From Saturnia japonica (lineage: Eukaryota > Arthropoda > Insecta > Lepidoptera > Saturniidae), in the NCBI GenBank assembly GCA_033032175.1, contig CM065321.1, positions 15,522,501 to 15,586,500 of the forward strand: a DNA stretch of 64,000 nt, in the 5' to 3' direction. The translations under genes and the position numbers were made by a program. The notes under the pieces were generated by a model. It worked only from the letters and a program-made list of their open reading frames with translations. It was not told the origin of the DNA and did no database searches. This document shows positions 1 to 12,100 of the stretch, piece after piece (positions within the stretch are counted from its first letter, which is position 1; every line of letters starts with the position of its first letter).

Positions 1-98
1 CTCAAAATATTTTTAGCCGGTCTGGCGCTAATAGCACGGCATGAACTCATTCGATACTGTTTACATAAAAATATAATCATATCTTTTTGCATTTCGAG

Positions 99-3000
99 AT
101 TACGACGAGTGCGCTGTGAACAACGGTGGGTGCGAACAGAGGTGCGTCAACGATCCTGGCGGGTTTCACTGCGAATGTACTCCTCCGATGTCGCTCGCAA
201 GTGACGGGAGGAAATGCGTGCCGCGCGTACCCATCGCTATACCGGTAACTATTTACTATAAACAAATAATAAAATATCTGCTTTTTAAATTTTTTGTCTG
301 TCTCTCTGTTTGTTCCGTGTTAGCTCCGAAACGGTTGAACCGATTTTGACGGGACTTTCAGTGCCAGATAGCTGATGTTTTATGGAATAACTTAGGCTAC
401 TTTTATTTAAAAAAGAATTAGGGTTCCGCGCAAATAAAAAAAAACTGGTCTTGGTGCATCTATTTGGTCGCTTAAACGACTTACGCTGAGTAAACCATAA
501 GAGATATATCAAATTAATGTACTACATAATTGTAGACATTAAAAATACCTACAAAAAAGTCAGCGAGAGTATATGTCTATCTTCTAAGGAATACCTACAA
601 TAAGCATTTTTGTCCTTAAAGTAGTCGGGAGCGGAGGAGCAAGACTCGCGCGTGTGTCTGATTGATGGCTGTAGTCAAAGCGAGCAGCGTTTTTGAAGTG
701 AACACTTCTTTAGTGCCGTTGCGATTTGAAACGTGATGAAACGAAAAACTACACTAAAAAGAGACAAACACATACATCTGTAGGATTAAGAGAATGACAC
801 AATTTCACACACACCCATTTAATCCCAAACTAAGCAAAGCTTGTATTATGGTAACTAAACAGCTGATAAAGATATTTAACATTCAGACACACAACTGACA
901 ATTATTCTCATCACACAAAAGTCAGTCATAGGCGAGAATCGAACTCGCGACCTCTCGGCTCAATATTTGTAAGGTACACGGTTAATAGAAGTCCTGATTT
1001 TCTCGACTAAGATCGCCGTCGAATTGGCCTGGCGGGGTGAGTACCAGTCTTGTACGCACTGTTCTATTTACAGTACGAGTGGTTTATAGTTCGAACCACG
1101 CTGGTTTATGGTTTTTAAAAAGAGATTTTAAAGAAGATGTTTTTGTTTTCTGAAGGTTACATTTTTATTTTAGAGTCCAGCGCGTGTGGTTTTGTTATGA
1201 AATGGAAAGGAGGAAATTAGGTTGAACAGGTCTCACAATGCTTACCAAGGTATTTCTCTGTTTCTCCCTTGATAATTGCACTAGACCAAATATTTTTAAT
1301 GTTCCTATGTTTCTTTTTTTTTCATAAATTAATTATTATACGAACTAGAACCTTTCTAAAATTATTAAAGATAACTAATTATACTGCCCTTATCAGACAT
1401 TCAGCAAACAAATATGGCGAATATAAAAAAATACGCATACCCAAAATATTCTTATAAATTATTACATTACATTATTAAATTATTACAAAAGAATCAAAAA
1501 ACCCGTCTGCAACAAAAAATCTCGACAAAAAAGATATATTTTTGCTTTTTATGTCACTCCCACAATTAAGACAAATGTAATATCTCGTATGCTAAAATCC
1601 ATCATGCGTGAACATGCTAAAGAAATGGGTTTACATACATATAACTTCATACGCTCGAATAACATTCTCTTTTCGCAATCGGGTAAAAAATGTAAACATC
1701 CTGTTCAGTTTTGGGAAGGAAACAGTAGAATAAAAAATTATGATTTCGTCTATTTTACATCAGTTCGAGATGCAGTTGTCTCTCTCGAGCTCTATTCTGT
1801 CGTTCGAGCGTGGCGCGACAGCAACAGATCTCTGATTAAAGTCTCGTCGACCGAGTTTCCTCTTCACAATTGTTATTAATATATTTTTTATGTTACCCTG
1901 GTAGTTGTAATTAATAATTGCAGTCTCATTCGTCTATATTGCTTATTGAGGTCATGTAAATAAATGAAGAAATTAATATTCATAAGCGTCGCGACTTACG
2001 GAATTAATTAATATGACCCTGAGTAACAATTATTCATTGTCATCTTACAAAACTAAAATTACCAATATACACTTGCGTATAGTAAATGAAAAATATGAAT
2101 TGGTATTTTGAATTTTTTATTTGGTTTTGTAACCAATAGGTAACCATTATATTAAAACAAGTGCCTGCGTGTGTGTTCTCTTTCTCTTTTTGTCAGGGCA
2201 TTTAATTTACTATAACTTTCCCGATACATCCTATCCTACCCTATTCTAGGACAATTACCACGAATATGTTATTAAAATAAACCATATGCCTAAAAACCAA
2301 ACTATGAATTTAAAAAGATCACGTAAACTATTATAGATAAGTGTTTTTCGAGTTATACGACACAATAATGGACTTTTCTATATAATATCACGCTATGACC
2401 CTTAGGAACGAAACAGTGGCCATGACCGTCAAACAATCTGGTAGTTTGTAGGCAAGAATGAGAAGTGAGATTGAGTATACTACATTGGCTAACGTGGGTG
2501 CGTAGGCGGCGACGCACGCCGCCGTAAAGAGTTGATTGAACTGCTAGTTTATGTATGCAAATCTATATAATTAATAAAATTGAAGTGTCTCTTTGTAATG
2601 TCAAAAAACAGCTGTTTACTAAATGCATATGAAAGTATATACGGCACTTATAACGAATAAAAACATTTTTTTTAATTTTTGCCTGTCTTCTGCCAAGCTC
2701 CGAAACGGTTCGACCGATTTTGACGGGACTTTCACCGGCAGATAGCTGATGTTATAAGGAGTAAGTTGGGTTACTTTTATTTTAGAAAAATAACTAAATT
2801 AACAGTGTGTCCCGTATGTTCCCCTTTGCCCCCGTATACGAAATTCCATGCGGACGAAGTAGCAAACACCGCTAGTATTAAATATAAGTATACTAACGGA
2901 CACATAAACTGCATCAAAATTCAGGATTACTTTAAAATGAATATTTTTAATAAATATGCAAACTTTTTAGGTTTACATAAATGAAAAAGTAAAGACTGGC

Positions 3001-6000
3001 CTTTAATCATTAAAAAAATATATTTAAAAATAGAACTGTAGAAAAACAAATGATTATAGGCGGCGACAAAAATTACGCGTTTTCCCAGATTTGTCTGCCA
3101 AAGTTTGCATACTTTCGTTAAAATATTTATTTCAAAGTCGTCTTGTACTTTGATGAAGTTTATGTGTCCATCCGTTACATGAGTGTAAAAAGTATTCAAA
3201 TTATGCGAAATCATTTTTTAAAGGAACCCTTACCTCTGGTACGATCGCCGTCGCGGTGTTATGCTCCTTGCGACACGGTCACCTGGTTATCGAAGAAGGT
3301 GAAGCAACTGAACGATCAACTCCACAGCACTCAAACAGCGCTGAGGAAGCTAATGGACAACCCACTACTAAAGGACGATGGTAAGGTTTAAATTGGTATT
3401 ATTCTAATATTCTTCTTTAGTCCTTAAGTATCTTCATGGCTTAATATCTGAAGCCCTATGTGACTGGGTTTCACCCAAACCATGTCACATCTCCTATCGT
3501 GCCCTATGTCCCCATTCCTGCACATTTGCTGACCTATAAGTAGCCTATTTAAACGATCAGAAGGTGACCGAATACAGGTCAAACTTAATTTAAAACAATC
3601 ATCGACACGGAAAGTCACGGAAGAAATAACAGTTTCAGTAACCTGTTTCAAAAATAACAGCCTGTTACACTGTATTATTGATATATGTAGTAACACTTGT
3701 AACCATAGACTAATAAAAGTATACGCAAGTCGATGGAGAATAAACACAGTATACGCTTGTGTTAGAACGAGATAGGAACATGAGCCCATTTTCGTATCAT
3801 CGTATGCGTATAGGCCTAACGTATATAACTCGCCGCAAACTTTCATGTCCCTAAATGACCTTTATGATGAATGGATAAATGGATTAATCAATCATAAATG
3901 AACGAATGAATGAGTGAATGAATTAATGAATGATCTTGAATGATCGTATGAAACTTTTCGTCAATTAGATAAAATAAAATTAACTGTTTCAATGAAGAAA
4001 TGAATGGACGATAAAATTAATGTATCAATCTTTAATGAATGAACACATTAATGATTGAATGAATGTATGAATCATTCAGTTATAATTGCCTGTTTGATTG
4101 TTTGGTCGAATGAACGCATGAATCAATCATGAATGAATGAGTGACTAAAGTATTGAAAGAATAAATAAATCTAGAATGACTGATTGAATGAATAAATCAA
4201 TATGTAATGAATGAAGAAATGAATTCATGATTGAATGAATTAACAAATAAATCAATTCATCGATCAATCATTTAAAATATCGCTATTTCTTATTCGGTTA
4301 CACGGTCTGTCTGTCTATCTAGCTGTTTCTCTTTACAAATTTTTGTTCTTCATGTTTGCTGTATGGTTGCATCGCGAGCGATATTGTTCGAAATTTAATT
4401 TTAATACGAATAATGTATTCGTTTATTTGTTTTAGGTGGTGATCGATTTACAGATGGCACTTATGCGTACAGAGTGTTGGACGCGACTGCTCCACTGGAA
4501 GGCGGCTTCTGTCGCTGTGAGAGAGGACCGCGGGTAATAATACCTCCACACTTTTATAACACCTTGGTTTATTGGGCTTATTATAACAGTTTTTTTTTAA
4601 CTTTTATAGGGTCCTGCGGGAGCAATGGGTATGGAAGGTCCAAAGGGCGATGTCGGGCCAAGAGGACCTAGAGGGCCACGTGGTCCGAAAGGTTCTTTAG
4701 ACCTCATGTTGCTCATGTTAGCTGATGTTAGACATGATATACAGAACTTAGAGACTCGAGTTTACGGGGATGGAGAACGGTGAGTTTTATCTTTCACAGG
4801 ACAATCCTAACACAACGGCGACTACCGAGAGATCGTTATCCACCGACGGTTGCTGCTGTCATACCAGCCTGCATTCATTTAACTGGATAATTACAGGCTG
4901 ATCCCGAAACGCGACACGCAAAAGAGAGTAACTATGACGGACTTTTCTCCACATGCATGGCGGTCGCGACCCAGTCGCACAAAACAACCCAACCACCCCA
5001 CTATCACCATTTCCTCGTTCGTAACTAAGCAGAGTGCACCACGTGTAGGTTGGCGCATTTTGGAAGATTCGTGGAAAAGTTAACCTTAGCTGAAGCCGGT
5101 AGAATGCAGCTGAACAATGAAACCAGAATTAGTAAATGTAGCGACATCTCTCGCCACAACTGACGCATCTATCGAGCCACATACGACGCATCCTACATCG
5201 CGCTATAGAATTTAACTCAACAATTGAGTATATATAAAAGAACCCGACTACAACCGTCGGAGCAGCTGTCCGCCAGACATAGCACCCGTCTGGCCGGAGG
5301 ATCCTCCCTTTCCTATGGCGGATGAGGAACTTTACTCTCTGTTCCTCACATCCGCTAAAGTAAACAAGCGTGACCTTTACATAAAAAGATATTAGAATAC
5401 TATAACCAAAAAACCATTTTTTTTTTAGTTTTGTCTGTCTGTTTGTTCCGGGTAAACTCCCAAACGGTTGGACATATTTTGACGGGACTTTCACTGATAG
5501 GATAGCTGATGTTATAGGGAGCAACTTTTATTATAGAAAAATAATTAGTGTTCCACACAAATAAAAAAACTGGTGATGGTGAAAATTTGGGCGCTTAAAT
5601 GGCTTACGCTGAGTAAACCATAAGAAATATAGCAAATTAATGTACTACTTACTTGTAGGCATTTAAAAGACCTACAAAAAAGTCAGGGAGAGTATACGCC
5701 TATCTTCTAAGAAACACCCACAATAAGCATATTTGTCTTTAAAATAGCCGGGAGCGAGGGAGCAAGATTCGCGCGGGCATTCCGTAGTCCACGTGACCGA
5801 AGCCACGGACACAGCTTTTATACAATAAGTTCTCTATTTATAAACAGGTTTAATTTGTTACTAAAATCAAGCACGTATTTTTGTACCTGTGATTGAGAAT
5901 AACGAAAAAAATGGTGGAAGTTCATTATATTATAATATGCCTCACGTGATTCTCGAAGGATTTGATAGCTAAGTTATTGTACATTAAGTCTTAAAGATAT

Positions 6001-7892
6001 AAGGAAAAGAGTTGAAAATTGTCGCAAACACTCCTTTTTATACTAGAACGATAATATTAGATCTATAATCATCTAATAGCAAATACAGTATAGTCCACAA
6101 AGAACGTTGACCGTCGGTGAAAGAAATGCCTCTTCACACTTCGTTTGAAAAACAGAATATCAAAAGAAATAGGGAACACGTTGGCTAGGAGAATATTCCA
6201 CATCTGCACGGTACGGAAAAGGTAAGAAGGCAACTTCTTTTTTCGTTCTATAATTGCAGTAGTAGCTGTGTAGACCAGCCCGCTTCGTTCTGTAGTAGAA
6301 GGCAGAAGGTAGGTAGAAGGTAGATAAGATGAAACAATTCTTCACAGCACTTACCCAAGCATCAAAAAATCATATCTTACAGCGGACCGGTTGTTGCCCA
6401 TATATGGTCTAGCACATAGATTAGGCACATGATATAACGTGAAAACTATTTTCAATCATTTACTTATGTTATTGTAATAATTTTCAGTCCTGAACGTTTC
6501 AATTTGCAAAAGGCGTGGCGTAGACAGCGTAAGCAAGAGAAACTCGGTCAGGAGACTGAAACAGAGCAGGAGTTGGAAGCCTTCACTGCACCGGCGGTTG
6601 AAGAATCGGTTGAAATATCGCCTCATGGTATTTTTCAAGTATCAGTTTAACTTATTCACTTAACAAAATTAGTCGTAGATTTTATATGTTCGCGTACACT
6701 TCGGCGAGCAGCTGCGCGTCTGGTCGCAAGAATGCGGCAAAGCATTCAAGGAGGCATTTCATAGATAGTTCCGATGAAGAGCTGTATTTTATTAACTCTT
6801 CTCTTTGACGAAGAGAAAAGAAACTTAGCATTAGATTATGTCACGAGATTTGCAAAAAAAGGTTTTTTTATAGTGGCAAGGCAAATTGACGGTTCTGCCC
6901 CTGGTTGTAAGCACAGTACAATCCTAAAACAACGGCGACCACCGAGAGAACGTAATCCGTCAACGGTCGCCGCAGTCATACCAGCCAGCATTAATTTAAC
7001 AGGATATGCAAAGGCTGATCCCGAAACGCGACACGCAAAAGCGAGTCGCTGAAGGAGTTTTCACCACATGTATGGTGGTCGCGACCCAGTCGGGCAAAAG
7101 ACCAGATATTCATTTTCAGGCATAGCTTCTTCGTTTATGAACCGGTTTAGATGATTGTTTTTTCATTGGAAAGTGAATATCAAGGGTGGTTCTATTTAAA
7201 ATTCATTGGCATTCGACCTTCGACTTCGAAGATACACCAGGGCAGGCGAGTGTTTTGATTTTGGTGACATAGACAAACATCTTAGCATTCCATGGATTCA
7301 GCGTGCGGGTGCCGGGTTCATCGTGTGGCAGATAGAGGGAGCACGAGCAGCCCCCGGGTCTCGCGACCCTGTGTAGGTTTTAGGGGCCCCTTACGATGCA
7401 CATCAGCGCTCACCTTGACTGACCGCGATATCCTCCCTGCCAAGCCAGATTTGGTAAGAGCCTGCTAATGCTGCTTTAGATACCAGTTCTAAAATAGAAC
7501 TTACTGCAGTTCTCGACAGGCCGAGGTCTTTTATTTTATGGAAAAATCTTCTTAATTAGGACAATGAGCATGCATTTATTTATACGGCGATAATTAGAAT
7601 CATAATCATTTTCAAAAATATTTTTCAATCCCTTTTCTATATAAACATTATCATGGCCCCTTTGTATTTTTCATTGTAGATTTTGTATCCAGGTAGAAGG
7701 GGGGAGATAGCACACGAGTCGACGACCGACTGGCAGCTGGTGAAAGGCGAGACGGACCCAGTAGACTTGACCTTAGGGTTGATGGACGACAAGAACGCCC
7801 TGGAGAAACTACGACAGTATCATCTATACGGTAACGTGAGCAGTTCTGAAGATGAAGAGGACGGGGACGATTACGATTACAGTTTCTACTAG
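99..7892 (+). CDS. CCBE1-like: CCBE1-like secreted EGF/collagen protein, 3' six exons (5' partial)
   Basis: The exons are 99-244, 3224-3380, 4436-4533, 4610-4779, 6488-6627 and 7693-7892. All introns are GT-AG and the phases agree throughout, giving 302 residues to the TAG at 7890-7892. In order the protein has a calcium-binding EGF module ([14 protein letters not shown]...), a linker with cysteines and a heptad-like helix ([15 protein letters not shown]), a second cysteine cluster ([11 protein letters not shown]), about ten Gly-X-Y triplets, then [20 protein letters not shown], a basic segment and an Asp/Glu-rich C-terminus ([11 protein letters not shown]). The block after the collagen resembles vertebrate CCBE1 (FDFLLLMLADIRNDI), which is the main reason for the name. 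Vertebrate CCBE1 is an extracellular protein that promotes VEGF-C processing; the insect role is not known to me. The collagen stretch is much shorter than in vertebrates. The signal peptide and first exons must lie upstream of the window. The first exon's donor could instead be at 227, also in phase. Confidence 0.85.
285..655 (+). mobile_element. Helitron-like family A, truncated at both ends
   Basis: It contains the diagnostic internal run of family A: CCGAAACGGTTGAACCGATT, GACGGGACTTTCA, GCTTACGCTGAGTAAACC and AAAAAGTCAG. It shares these with copies at 5400, 10724, 36260, 44544 and 62896. The TCTATA and CTAG termini are missing. Confidence 0.55.
925..1010 (-). repeat. Possible tRNA-derived SINE head
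   Basis: On the minus strand the sequence GAGGTCGCGAGTTCGATTC resembles a pol III B box (GGTTCGANTCC). No clear A box or tail is seen, so this is a weak call. Confidence 0.3.
1498..1700 (+). repeat. Dispersed repeat family I, copy 1
   Basis: It shares a run of matched blocks (AAAAACCCGTCTGCAAC, CACAATTAAGACAAATGTAA, CGTATGCTAAAATCCATCA) with copies at 14640-15050 and 22415-22640. The element type is unknown. Confidence 0.5.
2562..2800 (+). mobile_element. Helitron-like family A, 5' end
   Basis: It starts A|TCTATATAATTAATAAAATTG, the family A 5' terminus, and continues through AATGTCAAAA, ATATGAAAGTATATACGG and the CCGAAACGGTTCGACCGATT block before losing similarity. The CTAG end is absent. 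Confidence 0.6.
3381..4435 (+). other. CCBE1-like intron; degenerate ATGA-type repeat tract in 3860-4275
   Basis: No coding content is recognised; the minus-strand ORF at 3424-3846 has no family resemblance. The right half is a long imperfect tetranucleotide tract, listed separately. Confidence 0.6.
3860..4275 (+). repeat. Degenerate (ATGA)n tetranucleotide tract
   Basis: About 400 bases are dominated by permutations of TGAA/AATG (AATGAATGAATGAGTGAATG and similar), interrupted by substitutions and short insertions. Interspersed ATCAATCAT units suggest decay of an old microsatellite. Confidence 0.75.
4795..4995 (+). repeat. Dispersed repeat family F, copy 1
   Basis: It shares GGACAATCCTAACACAACGG, ATACCAGCC, GCTGATCCCGAAACGCGACA and GGTCGCGACCCAGTCG with copies at 6905-7095 and, more weakly, 38655-38900 and 28720-28790. 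It lies in a CCBE1-like intron; the class is unknown. Confidence 0.55.
5000..5395. other. Intron sequence, unassigned
   Basis: This is moderately GC-rich intronic sequence without a recognised repeat or exon. It includes GAGTATATATAAAAGAACCC, a TATA-like string, which might belong to an old promoter-bearing element. Nothing firmer can be said. Confidence 0.3.
5400..5818 (+). mobile_element. Helitron-like family A, 5' truncated
   Basis: It runs from the AAACGGTTGGACATATTTTG block to CACGTGACCGAAGCC then ACAGCTTT. The expected CTAG has decayed to CTTT. It lies in a CCBE1-like intron. Confidence 0.6.
5830..6487. other. Intron remainder, no recognised feature
   Basis: AT-rich sequence up to the 3' splice site TTTTCAG before the sixth-last-residue block [10 protein letters not shown]. 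The short ORFs have no family resemblance. Confidence 0.5.
6905..7095 (+). repeat. Dispersed repeat family F, copy 2
   Basis: It is the closest relative of the copy at 4795, sharing AACAACGGCGACCACCGAGA, GCTGATCCCGAAACGCGACA and GTGGTCGCGACCCAGTCGGG. It sits in the next intron of the same gene in the same orientation. Confidence 0.6.
7200..7500. repeat. GC-rich unassigned repeat-like segment
   Basis: The segment 7265-7450 is much richer in G and C than the rest of the intron (GTGCGGGTGCCGGGTTC in part, CAGCCCCCGGGTCTCGCGAC). No splice-compatible exon or recognised family was found. It looks like a fragment of an interspersed element. Confidence 0.25.
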
Positions 7893-7906
7893 ATTAATTA
7901 TAATTC

Positions 7907-7912
7907 ATTAAA
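7907..7912 (+). promoter_or_regulatory. Possible poly(A) signal of the CCBE1-like gene
   Basis: ATTAAA, the common variant of AATAAA, lies 15 bases after the stop codon. It is very close to the stop, so a later signal may be used instead. Confidence 0.3.
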
Positions 7913-8099
7913 AGATTATTTAAAACGAAAGTAATTATATCTTCTTATATCATTTTAAAAATAATTTAGGATATTCGTATATGACCAGATTCTCGCTTCG
8001 CACATATATGTTACTTTTACTGTTACTCTTCAAAATGGCGACGGTAACCATTTACAATTAGATGAGCCGACTGCCTGTTTGCTGTCCTTTTGGTATTAA

Positions 8100-8602
8100 A
8101 AAAAACTAATATGTACTATGTGTCCAAATAGCATACTATAAAGAGCAAACTTTAACTTCATAAAATTGTCTTTATTATGAAGTAACTTTTGCTTGTAAGG
8201 ATTAATATGCCGTGTCTAAAAATAATGCTTATAAATCACTTTTTAATTTTCAACAAATCTTTGTCACAAAATTCCTTATTGTGGCTTATGTAAAGAGATA
8301 GGCATAGACTATCGCGGACTTTTTTTAAATATACTAATGACGGAAATTATTGTAGGATATTGTATTTCCGTATCATTAACGATTAAGCCAGCGCATGCGG
8401 ATAAAGCAGTCGGGGAGGCCCTCGACTTCCGACTTACGTAACAAAAATCAATATTTAAGGCTATCTGAGAGTTTCTGAGACTATTCCTCGAGAGTCTGGC
8501 TATCATATACAAAAAGAATTTTACGAATCCCACCGGTAGTTCCAGAGATTAGTGTTTAAACATACAAACAAACAAAAAAACGCTTTATTATATTAGTATA
8601 GA
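8100..8602 (-). mobile_element. Helitron-like family B copy in the COPE/CCBE1 interval
   Basis: On the minus strand it starts A|TCTATACTAATATAATAAAG, the family 5' terminus, and runs through the blocks shared with copies at 31086, 37279 and 47847 (AATAGCATACTATAAAGAGC, AACTTCATAAAATTGTC, TTACGTAACAAAAATCAAT). The CTAG end is lost. Confidence 0.65.
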
Positions 8603-8756
8603 TTTATTGAGGGTGATCATAGGGTATATGACTTCAAGCTATAACCCTAAAAAACTGACCAGTACCCTTTAACGTGAAGCAATCCGACAAGCTGTAGGCA
8701 AGTAAGGTAAATGAGAACGTTAGGATATAGGTATATCCTAACCAAACCTATCCTGA

Positions 8757-8995
8757 GCCTGAGCTGTGAAAGGTAACATCGCGATGAAACCATAACATGG
8801 TGGTAGGTCTTTTTCTAGTACACGCCTGGCTAGATACCACCCTCAAGTTGAACATCTGTCGCCAAACACTAATAGTTGTGTTCCGGCAGCTGCACTTGAG
8901 AGTCAGTCTTCACTAGGCTTACTGTGTTACCGTTTTTGACCACATCGTCATATAAGGTCATATGAGATTGAGGCCAAAACACTAAACCTATAACA
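8757..8995 (-). repeat. Dispersed repeat family E, minus copy
   Basis: It contains GATGAAACCATAACATGGTG, CCTGGCTAGATACCACCCTC, CAGCTGCACTTGAGAG and GAGATTGAGGCCAAAACAC. These match copies at 57985-58212 and 59970-60110, and the reverse complements at 34495, 39405 and 51140. It is probably a SINE-like element; the class is not certain. Confidence 0.5.
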
Positions 8996-9174
8996 ATTTA
9001 AAAAATGCTACACTATCCTCGTAAGGCTATATTCTGATAAAAATTCTATATAAACCAAAGCGCAGGTTAAACCGAAGAACTCTGTTAGTATAAAATAAAA
9101 ACAACAAGTACATATAATTTAGATTATTAATATATGAATACAATAAATGTTGGGAATATATTACTGCAACCACT

Positions 9175-12100
9175 TTAGCTCGGGACTGAGGGTTGGTACT
9201 GTGCCACAAGCCGGGTGAACTCGTTAGTCTTGGCGTGGTACTCCTTCACGAACGGGTGCTCCGGGTGGCTGTCCAACAACTGCGCTAAGTAACGCGCAGA
9301 CACCTAAACAGACAGACAGAAAAATAAACTATTATACTATGTTCATTAAAAGATGTCCTGCATAAATTGTCTCTAGAACGTAAATTGTTAGGTCGTACAA
9401 ATCACGACAGAACATGCATTTCATACATGAATTATCATTACAAAATATATATATATATATGACACTTATAAACATTTTGCAAGTCAGAAATCTACATAAC
9501 TTCTAGAGGTGGGCGATTATGAGATATACTAATGTAATCATTTGATTATGAAGATATCTCGATTATAGCCACTAGTAAGTACTAATATTAGTACTTCGAT
9601 AATGAGTGATGATTCATAATCGAATTACGAATAATGATCATTCATAATGGAGGTCTTTGATGTATTACCCAGAGGGCCAGAGTGGAAAGCTAAAAAAAAA
9701 GGTGGCGCAGTCTACAAGAATACATGACAATTAGCTAAAAAAAGGTTGTTCGGTTGTAATATTCGATCATGAATGATCACTCATAACCGAAATATCTCGA
9801 TTATGTAAATCATTAATTATCGCCCACCTCTAATAACGTCCTCGATACAATTGTTCATGGAACACCACACCCATTTGGGAACAGCCACCGGATTTGGTTT
9901 GAAGGCTACTACAATCGCTTAAGAATCTGTCGCTCCTATGACAGTAATTCTTACTTTTAACCACGTACGCCCCGCCCCAGCAGTAGTTCACCACATAGTA
10001 ATTAATGGTTCGTTACATTTGGAATAGTTTATTTTTTAATTAGTTTTGGACTTTCTGACGAAGCATTTCGAATCGCGCACGCTGTTCAAGTGCGCTGGCG
10101 TAACAGAACTCTCTCTTTGTATGTGACACCATTGTTGGCGGCATGAATACGTTGTGATTGTAAGGGAACGTATGAGCACTTCACAATGCTCTGCTATTGG
10201 TTCGAATCCCATCACATCAAGCAACAGATTCATACGATGTTCACAACGGTATCCAATAAAGAATATGAATATCTGATTTTATCAATACCAATTATAGTTA
10301 CTGTTACAAAACAACAATGTTTTATTTTCGTTTTTTTTTTTTATTACTGCGTGCAGCTTTACTTTCTATGTTACCTAAAACTAGATTAGACCAAAATAAT
10401 AAAATCAATTAATCCAAAGAGAGCAGAAAAATTACGATTAAACACTATTAAATTTTATCCCATACCTCGGGAGCTTTCCCGCTGTGCGCTGCGGTGACAG
10501 CAAGTCCCAGCAACAAGTCCGGGTGCTGCGGTGAACGTGTCTGGGCTTCCGTCAGCATCTGTTCAGCTTCCTCCCACATCCCTGAAATGTGCAGGTACAA
10601 CGATTTATATACTTTGGAGAGCCACGAAATAGCTTTCGTTTGAATTGAAGATAATTATTTGCTTATTTGAGCATAGTGCAATGAAATAGCCACCCATTTT
10701 ATTATCATTTCAATATTGCTATACTAGCTTTGTCCGTGACTGCCCTCGCGTGGACTACAGAATGCCGTCGAACGAGCACACGCGCGAAACGTGAAACCCC
10801 TGCTTCCGGTTATTTTAAAGACAAAAATGCTTATTGTGGGTAATCCTTAGAAGATAGTTGAGTTTTTTGTAGATATTTTTAAGAACTACAAGTATGAAAG
10901 ACATTATTTTGATATATCCCTTATGGTTTACTCAGCATAAGCCATTTAAACGTTCTTTTCCTCATTTGATTTTTATTTGCGCTGAATCCTAATTATTTTT
11001 CTAAAATAAAAGTAACCCAAGTTACTTCTTATAACATCAGCTATCTGCCAGTGAAAGTCCCATTAAAATCGGTCCAACCGTTTTGGAGATTATTCAGAAC
11101 AAAGAAACAAAATTTTTAAAAATTGATACCTAGACACCATCACATGCATTAGTAAAAAGCAGACAATAAAATTTTATTTATTTGTATAGATTAAAAAGTA
11201 AAGAAGTTGCATTCGAGCATATTTAATAGATTTGGTTAAAATTACATCATATATTAATTAATATCATTCATTCATTGCTATGTGTACCTCTGGAAGCTGC
11301 AGCGGCGGCTCCAACGGCAGCAGGGCCTGGTCCTAACGCGCCGAGGCGATCTGACAGCTCTATAATGCTGTAATGAGCGTCCTGCACTCCTGGCCCACCC
11401 TGTATATCAAAGTTAAATTGGCACATATCTTAAACTTTAATCTATTTAAATAAAGTGATGGAGGTTTGCCGTTCTGCAGACATCATGCAAAAACTATCAG
11501 TTAGTTGATAATTTTTCTTTTACTCCCTATATACTTTGTCCTTATTAAGAAAATAATCACGATATCTTCATTCAATAAAAATTTACTGAGCTTTTAAGAA
11601 AATACGATTTTTATAAGCACTATGCATTCTTCTGTTGTCCAAAAAAGCACAAACACGGGCACAAAAATAACAGCCCAATTAAACTTGCATACAATGCAAG
11701 CAAATACATAATTCTGTATTAATAATTGTGTTCATAGCTGCTGTAAAAAAAGTAGGAGAACGTAAACATGAGTAACTCAGTAAAATTTCTTCCGCCATAT
11801 CAATAACTCAAGCACCGCTTAACGCGCCGCGCAGGCGCATTGAGTTAACTTAAAATTGCAATAATACAATAGTACGCGAGGCAAAAAAGTTAGAGAAATG
11901 TGTTTGTGCCTACTTACTCATATATATGTTCATTAAAATTTATACTTCTTTGACATGATCAAAACTATTTTTTATTTACATGAAATTTCTTTCTTCTACT
12001 TGGGACATTCCTGCTGATGGAATACATCCACCCTACAGAAGATTGCAGCCAAAAGGCCTTGTGTTGTGTTCCTGCTGTGAGTAGGGTTTCCCGTCCTTGG

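Larger units (their letters stand above)
245..3223 (+). other. CCBE1-like intron with several repeats
   Basis: No coding sequence is recognised in this intron. It holds Helitron-like family A fragments (about 285-655 and 2562-2800), a possible tRNA-derived SINE head near 930-955, and a family I repeat (about 1498-1880). The remainder is AT-rich and featureless. The 96-codon ORF at 1589-1879 lies inside the family I repeat. Confidence 0.6.

Noticed and set aside
1589..1879. 96-codon plus-strand ORF
   Set aside because: It lies within a repeat that also occurs at 14640 and 22415, where the frame is not preserved.
3424..3846. 140-codon minus-strand ORF in a CCBE1-like intron
   Set aside because: No domain or family resemblance, no splice signals, and repeat-like sequence at one end; length alone is not convincing.
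3860..4275. CRISPR-like or regularly spaced repeat array
   Set aside because: Units are 4 bp and irregular; this is a eukaryotic microsatellite.
5129..5524. 131-codon minus-strand ORF
   Set aside because: It spans the edge of a Helitron-like repeat and has no recognisable content.
7683..7692. Exon start at 7680 for the last CCBE1-like exon
   Set aside because: The acceptor before 7680 gives a stop in the incoming phase; the acceptor ending at 7692 keeps the frame.
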